Source: Bacteroidia bacterium
GTDB taxonomy: Bacteria; Bacteroidota; Bacteroidia; Chitinophagales; Chitinophagaceae
Reading direction: 5' to 3'
Length of the DNA stretch: 64,000 nucleotides
Assembly (NCBI GenBank): GCA_030426665.1
Contig: JAUHYD010000007.1
Span: 124,001-188,000, forward strand
The notes under the pieces were generated by a model, which saw only the letters and a program-made list of their open reading frames with translations, did not search any database and was not told where the DNA came from. The position numbers were made by a program, and so were the translations under genes. Of the stretch, positions 44,815-52,542 are shown in pieces; positions within the stretch are counted from its first letter, which is position 1, and each line of letters opens with the position of its first letter.

Positions 44815-45202
44815 GTCTTTGCGAGGAACGAAGCAACCTCACACAATATCAGCCGCCACAAACCTGTTCCCATAGGTCTATATATTCTGGGTTCATGCTA
44901 TTAATGTGGTCGTCCTCCTGTTTCCTGCTACCTCCTTTAAGCCGCTTTTCCTCACCAATAGCGTCTTCAATCCGTTGGAATGACTGGTAGTAAACCAGCA
45001 TTACACAATTATACTTTGCGGTGAAACTTTCGGGATAGAATTTAGTTCTGTGTTTCCATACCCTGTCGCACAAATCAGATGTTACGCCAACATATACCGT
45101 TGTTCTGTTGGGTGAAGACATAATATATACAGTACCGCTCTTATCCATTTTCTATGTTTTGTGCCTTGTGCTACGTGAGGTTGCTTCGTTCCTCGCAATG
45201 AC
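44815..45202. mobile_element. GIY-YIG inverted-repeat cassette 3 (388 bp)
   Basis: Inverted repeats at 44815-44842 and 45175-45202. The right flank diverges from the other copies after CCGTG plus a T run and joins an Rhs remnant. Confidence 0.6.
44849..45148 (-). CDS. GIY-YIG nuclease domain protein, copy 3
   Basis: Same 99-residue sequence as copy 2 with all catalytic positions intact. It is the right-most member of the tandem array, next to the Rhs remnant. Its cassette differs from cassette 2 only at a few bases, for example TCTATG for TCTGTG just upstream of the gene. Confidence 0.85.
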   Translation of the reverse strand: MDKSGTVYIMSSPNRTTVYVGVTSDLCDRVWKHRTKFYPESFTAKYNCVMLVYYQSFQRIEDAIGEEKRLKGGSRKQEDDHINSMNPEYIDLWEQVCGG

Positions 45203-45274
45203 CCGTGTTTTTTTTCGTCCTAGGCGGGTCTTCGCCATTCGCGAGACTCGCTGACTTCAGGGCTATAATGCTGA

Positions 45275-45454
45275 ATTTTTATCGGGAGCAGTACCAGCTA
45301 CCAGGAAGGCAGAAGCGCAGCAGAATGCTCACTGAAGCGATACCGCTACGTAGGCAAAGAGCGGGATGTAGAAAGCGGACTCTACTATATAGGTGCCCGG
45401 TACTACTTGCTCGCCGTTGGCAGGATGGCTAGAGCCTGCCGCCATAAATATTGA
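45275..45454 (+). pseudogene. Rhs-repeat core C-terminal remnant
   Basis: The frame ending at TGA 45452-45454 reads GSSTSYQEGRSAAECSLKRY, then RYVGKERDVESGLYYIGARYYL. This is the conserved end of the Rhs/YD-repeat core, normally followed by a polymorphic toxin tip. The upstream frame closes at a stop at 45272 and there is no start codon, so only this end survives. Rhs proteins export toxins in competition. It is non-functional now and marks decay in a variable region. Confidence 0.8.
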
Positions 45455-45526
45455 GTGGTAAAACATTTCACAGAAAGCCTGACCAACTTAAAAACTATTT
45501 GCCCCTATATTTGTCAACCGAATCGT

Positions 45527-46654
45527 ATGAACCTTCGCCATTTAATATCGCTATCAATTTTATTGTTCACCGGAAGAACATATGCACAGGAGTATGCCCC
45601 CGGAGCGGGGTTTTGTATTGATGCGAACTCGTTTGTCGGGAAAGTAATCAAGCACACACCTAAGTTCAATCTTCCGATCCCAGATATTTCTACAGGAGTT
45701 GACATCAACCTGCAGTGGAAAAAGTATGGGAAACGAGAATGGGAGCAACGAAGAAGATATCCCACCGTCGGCATTGGATTTGCTTACACTAACTATGGGA
45801 TAGACTCTGTATACGGCAGGTGCTTCAGCATCTACCCGAATATTGAGATTCCTTTGATTATGGGCAGGAAAGTGCAGTGGACAATCAGAGTGGGTGATGG
45901 AGCGGGCTTTGTCACGAGAAAATACTCCCGACTCAAATATGTGGACACATTAAACAATGCCATTGGCAGTACACTGAATGATTACGCATCATTTATGATG
46001 GACTTCCGCTACCTCATCAACGACCATTGGCACGTACAAACAGGCGTCAATTTTTCACACATATCCAATGCAGCATTTCATCAGCCCAACCTGGGCATTA
46101 ATATGTACGGGGCACACATCGGGGTGAAGTACTTTCCTGTTACCTCCAGCCCAACTAGAATTGTCCGTGACTTGAAGCCACTAAAAAACAGGTGGCTGGG
46201 GCAATTCAGGCTTACTATGGCGTTTAATGAGTCGAATGCACCGTCAGGGCCTACCTACCCTATTTACCTGGCCACCGCTTTTGCCAGCAAAAGGTGGATC
46301 AGCAAAAACAAATTCATCGCAGGGATAGACTACTCCTACCATGCACAGACTTATTCCTATCTAAAGAACAACAACTTTGTGCCAAGCGGCACTGAAAAAC
46401 GAGCAGCTACCAACATAGCCTGCTTTATAGGAAATGAATTCTTATTGGGAAGGGTTGGTTTCGTGCTACAAGCGGGCTACTACCTGCGGCAATCTTTTCT
46501 GACTCAAAGTAAGGTTTATCAGAAGTTAGGTGGCAATCTTTATCTACTTCAACGTGAGCACGGGTGCGTAAAAGAAGCCTATATATGCGCCTTTCTAAAA
46601 ACACATACATCAGTCGCAGAACTTACAGAATTTGGTTTCGGAATGAGTTTTTAG
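45527..46654 (+). CDS. PagL-like lipid A deacylase (acyloxyacyl hydrolase) family protein
   Basis: Probable outer-membrane eight-stranded barrel with a lipid A 3-O-deacylase-like region. A signal peptide (LISLSILLFTGRTYAQ) is present. The conserved PagL segment is VNFSHISNAAFHQPNLGINMYGAHIGVKYF (about 195-225), with the catalytic His-Ser dyad in HIS. At 375 residues it is longer than classical PagL, with an extra C-terminal region. The start at 45527 (MNLRHLI) is chosen over the upstream frame. It converges with the PAP2 gene with a four-base overlap. Confidence 0.78.
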   Translation: MNLRHLISLSILLFTGRTYAQEYAPGAGFCIDANSFVGKVIKHTPKFNLPIPDISTGVDINLQWKKYGKREWEQRRRYPTVGIGFAYTNYGIDSVYGRCFSIYPNIEIPLIMGRKVQWTIRVGDGAGFVTRKYSRLKYVDTLNNAIGSTLNDYASFMMDFRYLINDHWHVQTGVNFSHISNAAFHQPNLGINMYGAHIGVKYFPVTSSPTRIVRDLKPLKNRWLGQFRLTMAFNESNAPSGPTYPIYLATAFASKRWISKNKFIAGIDYSYHAQTYSYLKNNNFVPSGTEKRAATNIACFIGNEFLLGRVGFVLQAGYYLRQSFLTQSKVYQKLGGNLYLLQREHGCVKEAYICAFLKTHTSVAELTEFGFGMSF

Positions 46655-47304
46655 GGAGCAGAAAAAACAGCCGCAATCTGCTTAGAATACCTGTTGAGCA
46701 ACATAAAAACCAATGTCGAAATTGCAACACCAACAATACTGCCAACGTAGACATCTTCGAAAAAGTGAGCTGCGAGGTACACTCTGGAGTAGCAAACAGA
46801 CAATGCCAGCAGGAAAAACACAACTCCAAACCATTTATACTTTTTCGGCAACAAGAACGACAAAAAAGTAAAAAACGCGAACGCACCTTCACTATGCCCC
46901 GAAGGAAAACTGTTATGAAACAATTCGTCCCAATTTGGCAAATGATGAATCCAGTCAGCCTTGTTGTAATACTTCAATGGTCTAAATGCTTCGAACCAAG
47001 CTTTCAATGATTGCTGTACTGCCATTGGCACAATGTTACACAATGTAGCAACTGTAAAGTATTGCCAGTTTCGGCATCCCGGCATCAGGCCGACAAGCAA
47101 TAGTACCGGTACGATGACTTCTGCCTGCCCCAGCATTGTCAGATAATACATCGACTCATCCAGGAAACCATTGTAGTTGGTATTGATGGCACGAAACAAA
47201 TCATCTTTACTAAAAACCCACAACAGGGCACCGCCGGCAAGGCACCAAAGCAGGAAAGGTGCAAAAAAGTATTTATTGTATTTCAGCGCCGGGTTACCTT
47301 GCAA
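46651..47304 (-). CDS. PAP2-family lipid phosphatase
   Basis: Integral-membrane acid phosphatase of 217 residues. The three motifs are visible: KAWFEAFRPLK (KX6RP), FPSGHSEG (PSGH) and CYSRVYLAAHFFEDV (SRX5HX3D). Six hydrophobic segments are likely. It may remove phosphate from lipid A, undecaprenyl pyrophosphate or another lipid. Its start overlaps the end of the LptF/G-type gene by 11 bases on the same strand. It overlaps the stop of the PagL-like gene on the other strand by four bases. Confidence 0.92.
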   Translation of the reverse strand: MQGNPALKYNKYFFAPFLLWCLAGGALLWVFSKDDLFRAINTNYNGFLDESMYYLTMLGQAEVIVPVLLLVGLMPGCRNWQYFTVATLCNIVPMAVQQSLKAWFEAFRPLKYYNKADWIHHLPNWDELFHNSFPSGHSEGAFAFFTFLSFLLPKKYKWFGVVFFLLALSVCYSRVYLAAHFFEDVYVGSIVGVAISTLVFMLLNRYSKQIAAVFSAP

Positions 47305-48757
47305 TGTCGGGCTTTTTAAAACTCAAAATTGATTTTAATACCCGCCATATTCTCAGGTACCACTCCTTGGCAAAAATTCGCGAGTCGTTTCTGGCTGCCA
47401 CAATCAACCAAAATGCCAATGGCAGCAACGCAAATGTAGACATCCACATACCCAGCCAAGGTGCTACCGTTGCCGATTTTGCTAATTTCTCACCAGTGAT
47501 ATTCAGTATATGGAACATCACGAAGAAAACAACCGCAATAACGAGTGGCATTCCAAGCCCACCCTTTCGAATTATAGCACCAAGTGGCGCACCAATCAGG
47601 AAGAGCAACATACACGCAAACGACAATGTAAATTTCCGTTGCAGCTCAATGTCATACTTTGTATAATTTTCGGTTTGTATTCTGGTATCCAGCGCTGTTA
47701 CATCCATCAAAGACTTAAAATTCCTGACGTTTGAAGATGCTGTCTGAAGCAATTTTGCACGTGCATCATCGGGGACCAACTCGAGAAAGGTTGAATCGTA
47801 CGTTCTCGCGATATAGTTTCCTGTACTTAGTCGTTTCAGCAATGTGTCTGTACGCTTTCCCTGTGTCTCCAAAGTCATATAGGGAGCCATGTATGAATTA
47901 ATATGACCGACAGTCCTCAATTTACTTCTTTTGAGACTATCAATTGCTTCAACCAATTGAGATACGTTCATCATCTGATTGGCATTCTTAAACATATCCT
48001 CGTTGGAACGAGTAAAATTGAAACCCGACAAATCGAAGACCTTATTCCATTCGTCGAAATGCATTCGAACTTGTGTATAATCGTGTCTTCCATTTTCATA
48101 CCCTTCGATGTACTGCCAACCATCTTTTAGCATAAAAATGAGCGACTGCTTATCTTCTGACGCAACCATTTTGCCTTCCTTAGCCAGCACAACGCGATTA
48201 TTCCCAACCATGTCGGTGTGGTCATAAATAACCACATCCCTAATTGTGCCTCCATCTTTGTCTTTGCTACCTACCCTGATGGAAAAACCCTGAATATCAT
48301 TATTGAACTGATCCGGACGAATGTTCAATGTTGGTTTTGAATTTCGCACGTCGTATAAAAGCGATAGTGCTTTCAGGTTGGCAACAGGTATAACATTGTT
48401 ACTAAAAACAAATGCAAGGCCGGAAATAAGTAAAATAAACAAAAACAAAGGTTGCATAAACCTAAGCAGCGAAATTCCGGAGGACTTGATAGCTACCAGC
48501 TCAAAGTTCTCCCCCATGTTTCCAAATGTCATTATTGAAGACAACAATATAGCCAATGGCAATGCCAGCGGAACCAGTACTGTAGACATATACATTAATA
48601 GTTCCAACAACAATAGCACCCCGACGCCCTTGCCAATCATCTCGTCCATATAAAGCCAGAAGAACTGCATAACAAGCACGAATAGTGCCACAAAAAATGT
48701 GACAATAAACGGTCCGATAAAACTCCGGATCAGCAATACATCTAACTTCTTAATCAA
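47294..48757 (-). CDS. LptF/LptG family permease
   Basis: Inner-membrane component of the LPS transporter, which works with LptB to extract LPS. The 487-residue protein has N-terminal helices (FIGPFIVTFFVALFVLVMQFFWLYMDEMIGKGVGVLLLLELL), a large periplasmic domain (about 115-360) and three C-terminal helices (LSFACMLLFLIGAPLGAIIRKGGLGMPLVIAVVFFVMFHIL and onward). F and G cannot be told apart by eye, and the second partner is not here. It is followed by PAP2 in one unit. Confidence 0.92.
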   Translation of the reverse strand: MIKKLDVLLIRSFIGPFIVTFFVALFVLVMQFFWLYMDEMIGKGVGVLLLLELLMYMSTVLVPLALPLAILLSSIMTFGNMGENFELVAIKSSGISLLRFMQPLFLFILLISGLAFVFSNNVIPVANLKALSLLYDVRNSKPTLNIRPDQFNNDIQGFSIRVGSKDKDGGTIRDVVIYDHTDMVGNNRVVLAKEGKMVASEDKQSLIFMLKDGWQYIEGYENGRHDYTQVRMHFDEWNKVFDLSGFNFTRSNEDMFKNANQMMNVSQLVEAIDSLKRSKLRTVGHINSYMAPYMTLETQGKRTDTLLKRLSTGNYIARTYDSTFLELVPDDARAKLLQTASSNVRNFKSLMDVTALDTRIQTENYTKYDIELQRKFTLSFACMLLFLIGAPLGAIIRKGGLGMPLVIAVVFFVMFHILNITGEKLAKSATVAPWLGMWMSTFALLPLAFWLIVAARNDSRIFAKEWYLRIWRVLKSILSFKKPDIAR

Positions 48758-48836
48758 TATCCAAGTATTTCAATTGCAAACCTACACAAAACATTGTCTT
48801 TTAGCCCTGCATGAATTATATCATTATCATAAAAAT

Positions 48837-48867
48837 AAGCCTGCAACTCATTAAAAGTTACAGGCTT
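48837..48867 (-). terminator. Terminator of the START-like gene
   Basis: On the minus strand AAGCCTGTAACT and AGTTGCAGGCTT form a stem (one wobble pair), followed by ATTTTTAT. Confidence 0.82.
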
Positions 48868-48928
48868 ACAATGCTATTATTGACAAATAAGTATATGGAG
48901 CAGCTTACACCAACTCCTTTGTCTTTAT

Positions 48929-49312
48929 TTAAGCGCCAATTCTATGTTTCAGGTCGTGAATCTGCGAGGCCCACAGTCGCTCCTGATCTTTAATATCTGC
49001 TTTATCAGCAAAATCTATAATTCTCAATATCGTTTCATTGGTAACGGGGCTCTGCTCGATACTGAATTCAAAGAATTCATCGTTGTCGGCATAATCCCAA
49101 CGATATCTGATAAATTCGTTGTCAACGTGTTCCAATACTTCGGCGACGTCCGTTGCGCCATTCCACGTAAAATAATAAGTAGTATCTCGTTGGTCAACCT
49201 TGTCTGCAAACCATTCCTGTAGTCCAACAGGGGTCGACAAAAATTCGTATAATATGGTTGGCGAGCAACGTATCGGGAACTCCACGGAGTACATTATCTT
49301 CTTTTTACTCAT
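48929..49312 (-). CDS. START-like/SRPBCC domain protein
   Basis: A 127-residue protein with a helix-grip fold of the AHSA1/START type: SVEFPIRCSPTILYEFLSTPVGLQEWFADKVDQRDTTYYFTWNG and the C-terminal LWASQIHDLKHRIGA helix. These proteins bind hydrophobic ligands or act as small regulators; the exact role is unknown. The ATG at 49312 (MSKKKIMY) is preferred to the frame start at 49348. It is divergent from rpoD, which is common in this phylum. Confidence 0.85.
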   Translation of the reverse strand: MSKKKIMYSVEFPIRCSPTILYEFLSTPVGLQEWFADKVDQRDTTYYFTWNGATDVAEVLEHVDNEFIRYRWDYADNDEFFEFSIEQSPVTNETILRIIDFADKADIKDQERLWASQIHDLKHRIGA

Positions 49313-49456
49313 TTTAGTGCTGTTCTTGTTTATCTTGTTCAACTGCAATAATAAAAAAATGCAGCTACATTCAAAATTTTATTCTTAAAACTTTCGCATA
49401 TTTTATTCCTATATTTTCAACGTATTATAGTTGAGTGTCTGTACACTCATATTTTT

Positions 49457-49488
49457 TTTGGGACTGATTGCCAGTTCCCTTAGTTTTG
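49457..49488 (+). promoter_or_regulatory. Promoter of rpoD
   Basis: TTTG (49457-49460), 20-base spacer, TAGTTTTG (49481-49488), a near-perfect -33/-7 consensus 78 bases before the ATG. A second TAGTTTTG at 49518-49525 has no -33 partner. Confidence 0.82.
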
Positions 49489-49565
49489 TGTAACAATGTC
49501 AGCTCACATGATGATGTTAGTTTTGAGTTAATTTTTTCAAACCATTCAATTCATTGCCTATGTCT

Positions 49566-50435
49566 ATGCGTCAGCTAAAAATCACGAAATCGATTACGAA
49601 TCGTGAGAGCCAGTCTCTTGAAAAGTATCTTCAAGAAATCGGGAAAGTTGATTTAATCACCCCAGAAGAGGAAGTTAGTCTTGCCATCAGAATTAAGCAG
49701 GGTGACCAATATGCTCTTGAAAAGCTAACAAAAGCGAACCTACGATTTGTAGTTTCCGTTGCCAAACAATACCAGAACCAAGGACTTTCTTTAAGTGACC
49801 TTATAAATGAAGGTAACCTTGGCCTGATAAAAGCCGCACAGCGTTTCGACGAAACAAGAGGATTTAAGTTTATCTCCTATGCTGTATGGTGGATTCGTCA
49901 ATCTATACTGCAAGCGCTTGCAGAGCAGTCTCGTATTGTTCGACTCCCGCTAAATAAGGTTGGTCTATCAAACAAGATAAGCAAAGCATACTCTCAGCTT
50001 GAGCAGGAATTTGAGCGTGAGCCATCTACAGAAGAATTGGCAGAATTGCTGGAAATAGGTACCGATGAAGTGGAAACCACGCTTGGTGTTGCAGCAAGGC
50101 ACGTATCTGTGGATGCACCTTTTGTTGACAGTGAAGACAATACTTTGCTGGACATACTGGAAAACCCCAATTCAGACTCTGCAGATGCAGAACTGAATCA
50201 TGGTGAGTCATTGCGCTGTGAAATTGAGCGTTCGCTCGGTACGCTTACTGACCGCCAGCGCGATGTAATTAAATTATACTTTGGAATAGGTGTTGCTAAC
50301 CCTATGAGTCTTGAAGATATCGGTGAGAAATTTTCTCTGACTCGTGAGCGTGTACGCCAAATAAAAGATAAGGCAATTACCAAACTGCGCACGGCCAGCC
50401 GCTGTCAGTTGCTGAAGACGTATTTAGGTAATTAA
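49566..50435 (+). CDS. rpoD: RNA polymerase primary sigma factor (RpoD/SigA type)
   Basis: The housekeeping sigma factor that recognises TTTG/TAnnTTTG. It is short (289 residues) and lacks region 1.1, as in Bacteroidota. Visible regions are 1.2 ([21 protein letters not shown]), 2 ([56 protein letters not shown]), 3 ([17 protein letters not shown]) and 4.2 ([27 protein letters not shown]). I use ATG 49566 (MRQLKIT), which matches homologue starts. A TTG (49554) and ATG (49560) upstream are alternatives. Confidence 0.96.
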   Translation: MRQLKITKSITNRESQSLEKYLQEIGKVDLITPEEEVSLAIRIKQGDQYALEKLTKANLRFVVSVAKQYQNQGLSLSDLINEGNLGLIKAAQRFDETRGFKFISYAVWWIRQSILQALAEQSRIVRLPLNKVGLSNKISKAYSQLEQEFEREPSTEELAELLEIGTDEVETTLGVAARHVSVDAPFVDSEDNTLLDILENPNSDSADAELNHGESLRCEIERSLGTLTDRQRDVIKLYFGIGVANPMSLEDIGEKFSLTRERVRQIKDKAITKLRTASRCQLLKTYLGN

Positions 50436-50451
50436 GTTAATACAAATAAAC

Positions 50452-50483
50452 AAAGCGGGCATGTTGTAGCACATGCCCGCTTT
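50452..50483. terminator. Bidirectional terminator between rpoD and rtcB
   Basis: A 13-bp perfect stem AAAGCGGGCATGT/ACATGCCCGCTTT with a six-base loop. It serves both convergent genes. Confidence 0.92.
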
Positions 50484-50503
50484 GTGTTTTATGCAAAGCG
50501 ACG

Positions 50504-51898
50504 TTAGTTCCCGTCCATCTTAACAATCTTCGGCGTAAAAGAGGCGACGACATTTATAAGTGTCGATTGTGCGTCGATTACTTGATGTATGTTTTTATAG
50601 GCATGTGGCGCTTCATCCAACCCTCCGCCTATAAGCGTGACACCATTATCTGCCAGAATTTTAGTCAACTCGTTTTTGGTAATACTATTCTTTGCCATTG
50701 TACGAGACAATAGTCTACCAGCTCCGTGAGACGCAGAGTTAAGTGCAGCTCGTTCGGCCTTTCCACTTACTATGAAACCGGGTGCCGTCATGGAGCCGGG
50801 AATGATTCCCAATTCTCCCTTACCAGCGGGCGTTGCTCCCTTTCGGTGAACGATTACATCTTTACCATCCAGCGTTTCTTTCCACGCAAAGTTGTGGTGA
50901 TTCTCGACCATCTTCAATGGCTGAATTTTAAAGTAGTCGGCTATCTTTTTGTGAATAGTATGGTGACAGGCGGAGGCATAGTCGCCGGCTAAATTCATAG
51001 ACAACCAATACTCCATCCCCTCCTGCGTATCCAGATCGAGCCAGGCAAGGTGCTTTGCTTCCTGAGGCAGCTTGCATTTCTCCATTGCAAGTTTAGTGTA
51101 GTGGCCTGCAATAGTTGCCCCCAATCCTCGTGACCCTGAGTGCGTGAGTAATGACATATACTTCCCGACAGGCAGCCCAAGCTCACTATCCGGTGATGCA
51201 ATATCAACCACACCAAACTCAGCAAAGTGATTGCCGGAGCCGGAAGTACCCAACTGTTTTACTGCTTTCTGTTTCAGCCGTTGCAGGAACGGCACCTCAT
51301 CGAATTCTTTACGATCCAGCACCTCGTGGTCAGTTGTGTCCTTAAACTCCTTACCAGCACCAAATAAAGTCTTTTCGTTGAGCAGCCGCATTAGCGACTT
51401 ATCGTTATCGGCAATGTAACGGGCAGGCATATCAAATACACTAAGACACATACGGCACCCAATGTCGACACCTACCGCATAGGGAATGACAGAATTAGCG
51501 GTAGCTAATACGCCACCAATAGGCAGACCATATCCCTTATGGGCGTCCGGCATTAACGCACCTGCAAGTGTGACGGGCAGCCTCATAGCAACATTCATTT
51601 GCTCCAATGCTCCGTCATCTATTTTGTCTTTACCGTATACTTCATATGGCTTTGCCTCGGGATTCAACGAAATTGTTGTGTCCGGCTTTTCGACCAGCTC
51701 CGCAGCAATTTTTCCTAAAATGGCATCATCAATATACTCCTCAGGGTTTGCTATCAGCTTGCCAAGTATGTATAACACCTCCTGCTCCGTGCTGTGCTTG
51801 TAGTTTTTCTGCATTACTTCCATGGCGATGGCTATCGCCTTAGACTGCGGGAACCCCAGCTTACGAAGGTCTTTTCCGTTTAATTTCAATTTAGACAT
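50504..51898 (-). CDS. rtcB: RNA ligase RtcB
   Basis: GTP- and manganese-dependent ligase joining 2',3'-cyclic phosphate or 3'-phosphate to 5'-OH RNA ends, used in RNA repair. It has GVDIGCRMCL (Cys/Asp metal site), ENHHNFAWKE and VHRKGATPAGKGELGIIPGSM, where the His is the guanylated residue. It ends VGGGLDEAPHAYKNI. From ATG 51898 it has 464 residues, the usual length. The frame continues to 52033, but that part is a Y-RNA-like element, so a longer start is wrong. It is the distal member of a module with a TROVE protein and four tRNA-like RNAs. Confidence 0.97.
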   Translation of the reverse strand: MSKLKLNGKDLRKLGFPQSKAIAIAMEVMQKNYKHSTEQEVLYILGKLIANPEEYIDDAILGKIAAELVEKPDTTISLNPEAKPYEVYGKDKIDDGALEQMNVAMRLPVTLAGALMPDAHKGYGLPIGGVLATANSVIPYAVGVDIGCRMCLSVFDMPARYIADNDKSLMRLLNEKTLFGAGKEFKDTTDHEVLDRKEFDEVPFLQRLKQKAVKQLGTSGSGNHFAEFGVVDIASPDSELGLPVGKYMSLLTHSGSRGLGATIAGHYTKLAMEKCKLPQEAKHLAWLDLDTQEGMEYWLSMNLAGDYASACHHTIHKKIADYFKIQPLKMVENHHNFAWKETLDGKDVIVHRKGATPAGKGELGIIPGSMTAPGFIVSGKAERAALNSASHGAGRLLSRTMAKNSITKNELTKILADNGVTLIGGGLDEAPHAYKNIHQVIDAQSTLINVVASFTPKIVKMDGN

Positions 51899-51913
51899 TT
51901 TATCAATTTTTTG

Positions 51914-52035
51914 AAATGAATGAGTAACAAGCGACAAGAGTATATGCTGCTCTACCACTGAGCTACGGGCAAAGCCCGACAGGATTCGAACCTGTGTCAC
52001 GCCGAAGAACCTCTTGTCTACGACATCATTCATTT
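51914..52035 (-). ncRNA. Y-RNA-like RNA D (YrlA type, permuted tRNA-like)
   Basis: A 122-nt element ending 15 bases before the rtcB ATG. A ten-base-pair terminal stem AAATGAATGA/TCATTCATTT closes it, then a second perfect stem GACAAGAG/CTCTTGTC. Inside, in order: the CUUCG motif, T arm ACAGG-TTCGAAT-CCTGT (51979-51995 on the plus strand), a closed acceptor-like hairpin CGGGC-TTT-GCCCG (51966-51978), and a D arm GCTC...GAGC. This is a circularly permuted tRNA in which the double stem replaces the anticodon arm, as in bacterial Y RNAs. AUGUCGUAG-N8 precedes the CUUCG box. Confidence 0.85.
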
Positions 52036-52076
52036 TCTTTAAAAGTATTAATATAATTTTTTACAAAAAGTAGCAT

Positions 52077-52203
52077 CGCCGGAGTAACATTCGGTAAGCA
52101 AACGTGTAAACCCGGTATATTCCGGAGCAGGACTCGAACCTGCACTTACTTCCTTCCGGAAGCTTTCAACCAACGAAGTATTGCTTAACTACGACATCCG
52201 ACG
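52077..52203 (-). ncRNA. Y-RNA-like RNA C
   Basis: A 127-nt element closed by CGTCGG/CCGGCG (one wobble), extendable by GTAG/CTAC to 52070-52211 and followed by a T run. It has AUGUCGUAG-N8-UACUUCG, an inner AAGCAA/TTTGCTT stem, T arm GCAGG-TTCGAGT-CCTGC (52127-52143) and a closed acceptor-like hairpin CCGG-AATATA-CCGG. The D arm is reduced. It lies between RNA D and RNA B. Confidence 0.75.
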
Positions 52204-52225
52204 AAAACTACAAAACCAATAACTA

Positions 52226-52333
52226 ACTATGAATAAAGCAATGATAGACATGAGTGTAGCAGGATTCGAACCTGCGACCCCGTTTCCGGGTTAGTCCACG
52301 AAGTAACACATGCCTACGGCATTTATTCATAGT
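52226..52333 (-). ncRNA. Y-RNA-like RNA B
   Basis: A 108-nt element with a perfect 12-bp terminal stem (TTTATTCATAGT at 52322-52333 against ACTATGAATAAA at 52226-52237 on the plus strand). It carries AUGCCGUAG-N8-UACUUCG, a CCCGG-AAA-CGGGG hairpin and T arm GCAGG-TTCGAAT-CCTGC (52259-52275). No clear acceptor-like closed hairpin follows the T arm. It abuts RNA A directly (52333/52334). Confidence 0.75.
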
Positions 52334-52476
52334 AAATTCTGAAGCAACAGTCAAAATGAGCATGGGGACTCGCGTTGAGGATTTGCACCTCTCCCCTGCT
52401 TTACGCAGCGGCCCTACCCCCTTTAATTTGAGCGAAGTAGCCCATTTCTACGGCATTCGGAATATTATCAGTATTT
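52334..52476 (-). ncRNA. Y-RNA-like RNA A
   Basis: A 143-nt element nearest the TROVE gene. Its terminal pairing AAATACTGA/TCAGAATTT has one mismatch. It has AUGCCGUAG-N8-UACUUCG and a T-arm-like hairpin GAGG-TGCAAAT-CCTC (52377-52391) whose loop departs from TTCGAAT, so it is the most degenerate copy. A GGGGA...TCCCC pairing flanks it. The transcript is read with the TROVE gene. Confidence 0.65.
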
Positions 52477-52542
52477 ATTCAAAGAACATATTTTTAAAAA
52501 GCCGCCCTGCGAACCTCCCCCGGAATTGGGGGAGGGGCAGCT

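Noticed and set aside
45205-45432. A 75-codon plus-strand frame
   Set aside because: It is in a different frame from the recognisable Rhs remnant and has no family features.
51914-52476. Apparent tRNA genes (T-arm motifs TTCGAAT/TTCGAGT, acceptor-like stems) between rtcB and the TROVE gene
   Set aside because: None makes a normal cloverleaf: halves are permuted or lacking anticodon arms, and all share a Y-RNA-like signature. They are reported as Y-RNA-like RNAs instead.
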